This document shows positions 60,658-64,000 of a stretch of 64,000 nt of DNA, one piece after another. Location of the stretch: assembly GCA_943736015.1 (NCBI GenBank), contig OX031062.1, positions 31,283,462-31,347,461 on the forward strand. The letters run 5' to 3'. Under the pieces are notes generated by a model. The model saw only the letters and a list, made by a program, of their open reading frames with translations, was not told where the DNA came from and searched no databases. Made by a program: the position numbers and the translations under genes. How positions within the stretch are numbered: the first letter of the stretch is position 1; every line of letters starts with the position of its first letter. This stretch comes from Tridacna crocea (lineage: Eukaryota; Mollusca; Bivalvia; Cardiida; Cardiidae).

Positions 60658-60735
60658 ATAGGCCATGCTCAGTGGAGAGGGCGCTTACCACATTTCTGTG
60701 ATGCAATGTATCCAGTCATCGATTTATCACATAAT
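60658..60735 (+). mobile_element. Possible tRNA-like SINE head
   Basis: GCTCAGTGGAGAGGGCGCTTACC resembles an A box and D arm, but no B box follows at the right distance. Confidence 0.25.
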
Positions 60736-60932
60736 TATGGATCCATAAAATCCATTTTATTCAAGAACAATGAAATTATAAGGTAGACTGGTACTTTGAC
60801 TTGCAGACAAACAAATATCAAAAGCAAAAATACTGGCCTTGAACCGGCTGTACTGTTTGAACAGGCTAACCTAAGTTGGCCTGTGCATCAAGCCCCCTTT
60901 TCACAGGGCATGGCTCATAATAATGTAATTGT

Positions 60933-61162
60933 TTAACCCTTTACTCCATAGATACTCATTTCTATGCATTGCTTGTAGGAGCCTTTTGAAAACATTGTTG
61001 CAAAAGGTGAAATTGCTCTTGATGAGCAATTTCACCTTTTGTCACAATGTTTTCTATGCTATCAAAAGGTGTCATACACACATAAGAAACAGCTTCATCC
61101 TTGCTGTTATTTCAGGGTCAATTAGAGATACCTTATAAACGCCTTATAGGGTAAAGGGTTAA
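60933..61162 (+). mobile_element. Family B MITE, full length
   Basis: TTAACCCTTTACTCCATAGA to ATAGGGTAAAGGGTTAA. Centre TTGCTCTTGATGAGCAA has two mismatches. Confidence 0.95.
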
Positions 61163-61178
61163 CCAATTTACTCAGCAG

Positions 61179-61406
61179 TTAACTCATTACCAAACAACAA
61201 AGTTTTAGGTTTGTCCAAATCAAAAGCATTTGCACAAGACAAAAGAAAAGTGACTGAAAATTTGAAATTTATTTTGCGAAGGTTAGAAAACATTGTGGAA
61301 AAAGGAGAAAATGCTGGTTACCAGCATTTTCTCCTTTTCCTACAATGTTTTCTAAAGGCATCTTTCTCAGGGGTGTCAAAAGTAGGGATTGTGTGGTAAT
61401 GGGTTA
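61179..61406 (-). mobile_element. Family A MITE, full length
   Basis: TTAACTCATTACCAAACAAC to TGTGGTAATGGGTTAA; left stem GTGGAAAAAGG, right stem CCTTTTCCTACA. Confidence 0.96.
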
Positions 61407-61539
61407 ATTGAAAACAAATTACTGTAATTTCAGGCAGTTTTGGCTTTATCATCTTGCCAAGGTATTTGGAGCTACAACTGATCAAACCTCAGACTGCAAC
61501 TCACAGGCAGCTGAATCTACCTCTACCCATTCTACAAAA

Positions 61540-61785
61540 TTTGTGAAGAGCAATCCAGATTTGAGAGCATCTGCAGAAAATAAAATCAATTTGGCTGAAA
61601 TAGCGAGGTTTATCTTCGGAAAGGGTGAAAAAAAAATTTTTCATGTAATCAGCTTCTTTTCTTTTCCAAAAATATTTTCTACTTGACCAAAAACAAATTT
61701 TCAGTTTTGCTTTATATTTATTTTGTCCTCAGTGAATATTCTACATTAATTTGGATTGGTCTGAAATTTTGTTTTTTATTAAGGA
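61540..61785. mobile_element. Family A chimera with two long arms, decayed
   Basis: The left side reads GAGCATCTGCAGAAAATAAA in the minus sense. After a weak core (GGTGAAAAAAAAATTTTTCA, TCTTTTCCAAAAATATTTTC) the right side is long-arm text in the plus sense (TTTATTTTGTCCTCAGTGAA, GGATTGGTCTGAAATTTTG). Confidence 0.55.
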
Positions 61786-62106
61786 TTTTATTTTACTCTT
61801 ATTCTTGACAAGACCAAACTTATACAGTACCTGCCTTGGAGCCCAACCAAAATGACTCATCAGCATTTTTTGTCACAATTATCTTTTCTTGTGATAGGCA
61901 TCCTGGCTAACAGAGGTGGAAAAACCAGCTAACTTTTTATTGGACCTACTTTCTCTTTTTACCCCATCCATTATCATACAAAACCGAAGAAATTATAAGT
62001 CGTAGGTTACTTCATTTTCTGCATTGTGTTCCAAACCATCAAAAAAGTATAGTTTTCATTCTTTTAAATGCACTTTTTTTGTTTCAATGAGTCTTGTAAG
62101 TATTTG
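61786..62106. other. No feature recognised
   Basis: Nothing supported. Confidence 0.3.
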
Positions 62107-62172
62107 GTTCAACCTTTCACCAAAATTCTAGGGCTTTAACAAACCTGAGGAAGAGCCCTTTTGTTAATCAAG
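62107..62172 (+). mobile_element. Family A short-arm fragment
   Basis: TTCAACCTTTCACCAAAATT, AACAAACCTGAGGAAGAGCC; cut by the family B copy. Confidence 0.6.
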
Positions 62173-62178
62173 GAAATG

Positions 62179-62408
62179 CTAAACCCTTTACCCCATAAGG
62201 CATTTCTACGGTATCTCTAATTGACCCTAAATAACAGCAAGGATAAAGCCATTTGTTATGTGTATATGACACCTTTTGATAGTACAGAAAACATTGTGGC
62301 AAAAGGTGAAATTGCTCATCACGAGCAATTTCACCTTTTGCCACAATGTTTTCCAAAGGCTCCAACAGGCAATGCATAGAAATGAGTATCTATGGAGTAA
62401 AGGGTTAA
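62179..62408 (-). mobile_element. Family B MITE, full length
   Basis: CTAAACCCTTTACCCCATAA to GGAGTAAAGGGTTAA. Centre TTGCTCATCACGAGCAA has one mismatch. Confidence 0.95.
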
Positions 62409-62411
62409 AAC

Positions 62412-62455
62412 AATAATTTTCTCCTTTTCCTACTATCTTTTCTACATTTCATCAT
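62412..62455 (+). mobile_element. Family A right-stem fragment
   Basis: AATTTTCTCCTTTTCCTACT, then TCTTTTCTAC. Confidence 0.45.
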
Positions 62456-62545
62456 ATAGGGGATTTTGGCGACATTTCATGAGTTTCCTGAATTTTTGGG
62501 AAAAAAAAAAGACAATTCTCAAATTTTGACATTTTGCATCAGGAA

Positions 62546-62698
62546 ATCCCTTTACTACCAATCCTGAGTTTTGAGAAGGCAAGCTTAAGAAAATATTGTG
62601 GGAAAAGAAAGAAATGCTGGTTACCAGCATTTTGTCCCTTTCCAACAATGTTATTTAAGTCAATCAAGGGCAAGTTTCATAATTTGACCCACCCTTAA
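62546..62698 (+). mobile_element. Family A MITE, long arm shortened
   Basis: AATCCCTTTACTACCAATCC, left stem GTGGGAAAAGAAAGAAATGC, right stem CATTTTGTCCCTTTCC, then CCCACCCTTAA at the next copy. Confidence 0.75.
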
Positions 62699-62923
62699 CT
62701 CTTTACCAAACGAAAAATTTATAGACTGGTTCGAATTGAAAGCATTTGCAGACGACAAAATTTATGTGCCTCAAAAACTGAAATTTCTTTTGTGAAGGGC
62801 AGAAAACATTGTGAGAAACGGAGAAAATGCTGGTTACCAGCATTTTCTCCTTTTCTCACAATGTTTTCAGAAGGCTTCTTTCTCAAGATCGTCAAAAGTA
62901 GGGATTATGTGGTAATGGGTTAA
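62695..62923 (-). mobile_element. Family A MITE, full length
   Basis: TTAACTCTTTACCAAACGAA to TATGTGGTAATGGGTTAA. Both stems carry TGAGAAA / TTCTCA where the consensus has TGGGAAA. Confidence 0.95.
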
Positions 62924-62924
62924 T

Positions 62925-62992
62925 TTGTTGTCTGTATAACATTTTGCTTTGAATTTGGACGAGTCTAACATGGTCCTGTGATAAAGAGTTAA
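62925..62992 (+). mobile_element. Family A long-arm end fragment
   Basis: TTGTTGTCTGTATAACATTT, GAATTTGGACGAGTCTAACA, GATAAAGAGTTAA. Confidence 0.65.
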
Positions 62993-62996
62993 CCCT

Positions 62997-63230
62997 TTAA
63001 CACATTACCAAACAACAATATTTTAGGTTTGTCCAAATCCAAAGCATTTGCAGACGACAGAATAAAAGTGACTGAAAATTTGAAATTTGTTTTGTGAAGG
63101 GTAGAAAACATTGTGGAAAAAGGAGAAAATGCTGGTTACCAGCATTTTCTCTTTTATTTCCCACAATGTTTTCTGTAGGCTAATCTTTTTCAGGGGTGTC
63201 AAAAGTAGGGGTTGTGTGGTAATGAGTTAA
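62997..63230 (-). mobile_element. Family A MITE, full length
   Basis: TTAACACATTACCAAACAAC to TGTGGTAATGAGTTAA; four extra bases in the right stem (TCTCTTTTATTTCCC). Confidence 0.95.
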
Positions 63231-63234
63231 AGGG

Positions 63235-63393
63235 ACTAAAAAATTTTGGAATGGACCAAATTCAAAGCATTTGCAGGTGACAAGTAAGATCTTGCTCGAG
63301 TCATGATTCCTGTCTTTGATATGGTAGAAAACAGTGTGGGAAAAGGAGAAAATGCTTGGGTTACTGGCATTTGTGTGGTAAGGAGTTTGACAA
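63235..63393 (-). mobile_element. Family A MITE, right stem deleted
   Basis: ACTAAAAAATTTTGGAATGG, AAGCATTTGCAGGTGACAAG, left stem CAGTGTGGGAAAAGGAGAAA, then directly GCATTTGTGTGGTAAGGAG. Confidence 0.75.
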
Positions 63394-63600
63394 CACTTTA
63401 TCACACAATCTCTCAGGCCTTTACAACCCTGGGATAGAAGCCTTTAGAAAATATCGGCAGATAAGGAGAAAATGCTGGTAACCAGCATTTTCTACTTTTC
63501 CCACAATGTTTTCTACACTGCTAGAAGCACATTTCAAAATTAAGGTAAGCTAATTTGTGGTCTGTATTTAGTTCTTTAAAATTTTTGTGTAAAGATTTAA
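63393..63600 (+). mobile_element. Family A MITE, decayed long arm
   Basis: ACACTTTATCACACAATCTC, left stem CGGCAGATAAGG, right stem normal; long arm ends GTGTAAAGATTTAA. Confidence 0.85.
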
Positions 63601-63825
63601 CCCTTTACTCCATAGATGCTCATTTCTACGCAATGCTTGTAGGAGCCTTTGGAAAACATTGTGGCAAAAGGTGAAATTGCTCGTGACGAGCAATTTCACC
63701 TTTTGTCACAATGTTTTCTATGCTATCAAAAGGTGTCAAATACACATAAGAAACGGCTTCATCCTTGTTGTTATTTAGGGTCAATTAGCGATACCACAGA
63801 AATGCCCTATGGGGTAAAGAGTTAA
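63597..63825 (+). mobile_element. Family B MITE, full length
   Basis: Shares TTAA with the family A copy to its left. TTAACCCTTTACTCCATAGA to ATGGGGTAAAGAGTTAA; core perfect. Confidence 0.96.
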
Positions 63826-64000
63826 AAAAAACCCATAAGTTCACTTAAGGGTTAAGCTCCTTCTTTGTTCTCAGCACCATTAGATGTCAGACTAAATTCC
63901 GAATTATGGCTGCACATGTGCAAAAACAGATAAAAAACAATTCCGAGTGTCATCTGCAATGAGTGAGAGCTCATCTCCATCAACTTTTTGTTTCACTTTT
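63826..64000. other. No feature recognised
   Basis: Right edge of the window; nothing supported. Confidence 0.3.

Noticed and set aside
1393-63404. Many 60-120 codon frames sharing the peptide VGKGENAGNQHFLLFPQ
   Set aside because: They are translations of the family A core and arms in various copies and orientations. They lack consistent starts, and their boundaries follow the repeats.
414-63825. Regularly recurring palindromes as a CRISPR array
   Set aside because: Repeats are ~230 bp transposon copies in both orientations with irregular spacing in eukaryote-like DNA, and no cas genes are seen.
414-63825. Hairpins followed by T-runs as bacterial terminators
   Set aside because: There are no operons or bacterial genes nearby; the hairpins belong to MITEs.

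Overview
The window looks like non-coding, repeat-dominated DNA from an invertebrate animal, most likely a bivalve mollusc. The base composition is AT-rich and there are no operons. The A, B and C palindromic elements all sit at TTAA sites. Several repeats (the 'GGTAGAGGTCC' ~160 bp unit, the 'ACGGACGGAC' element, the 'CAGATTAGCCTGC' element and the 'AGATCAGACTGCAC' palindrome) resemble, from memory, repeats abundant in bivalve genomes. The species cannot be fixed from the sequence alone.

One theme dominates. More than a hundred copies or fragments of short palindromic elements (MITEs) end in TTAACCCTTT / AAAGGGTTAA, as non-autonomous piggyBac-type transposons do. I name the families as follows. 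Family A (~225-230 bp) has a ~65 bp central palindrome built on GGGAAAAGGAGAAAATGCTG. It has a short arm (end CACACAATCCC) and a long arm (end CCAAACGACAAAATTTTAGA); '+' means short arm on the left. Family B (~228 bp) has the core GGCAAAAGGTGAAATTGCTC; '+' means the end ACTCCATAGATA on the left. Family C (~160-225 bp) has a core AGATCAGACTGCAC palindrome and TTAA ends. Families A and B have homologous cores, and a hybrid core and an A-B fusion are present. No piggyBac transposase gene is visible.

Other elements: five copies of family D (termini CAGAGCTCCAGATA, ~190 bp); two of family E (termini GTATTCACCAACC); two of family F (a ~60-95 bp foldback); one family G element; a pogo/Tigger-like element at 7573-8358; three elements ending in CAGGG/CCCTG at 6336-7066, 30053-30873 and 36205-37059, two of which carry the start of a transposase-like protein; a Harbinger-like element near 20 kb; a decayed mariner transposase at 46170-47335; and several tRNA-derived SINEs. 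A 2.9 kb minisatellite of 38 bp units fills 27108-30025 and contains a duplicated SINE fragment.

The only host gene piece I can support is one first coding exon on the minus strand (40606-40873). It has a strong start context and a consensus splice donor, and its upstream region is a 138 bp tandem duplication. The rest of that gene would lie to lower coordinates, and I cannot place its further exons. No tRNA, rRNA or CRISPR locus is seen. Most reading frames of 60-130 codons are translations of the repeats.
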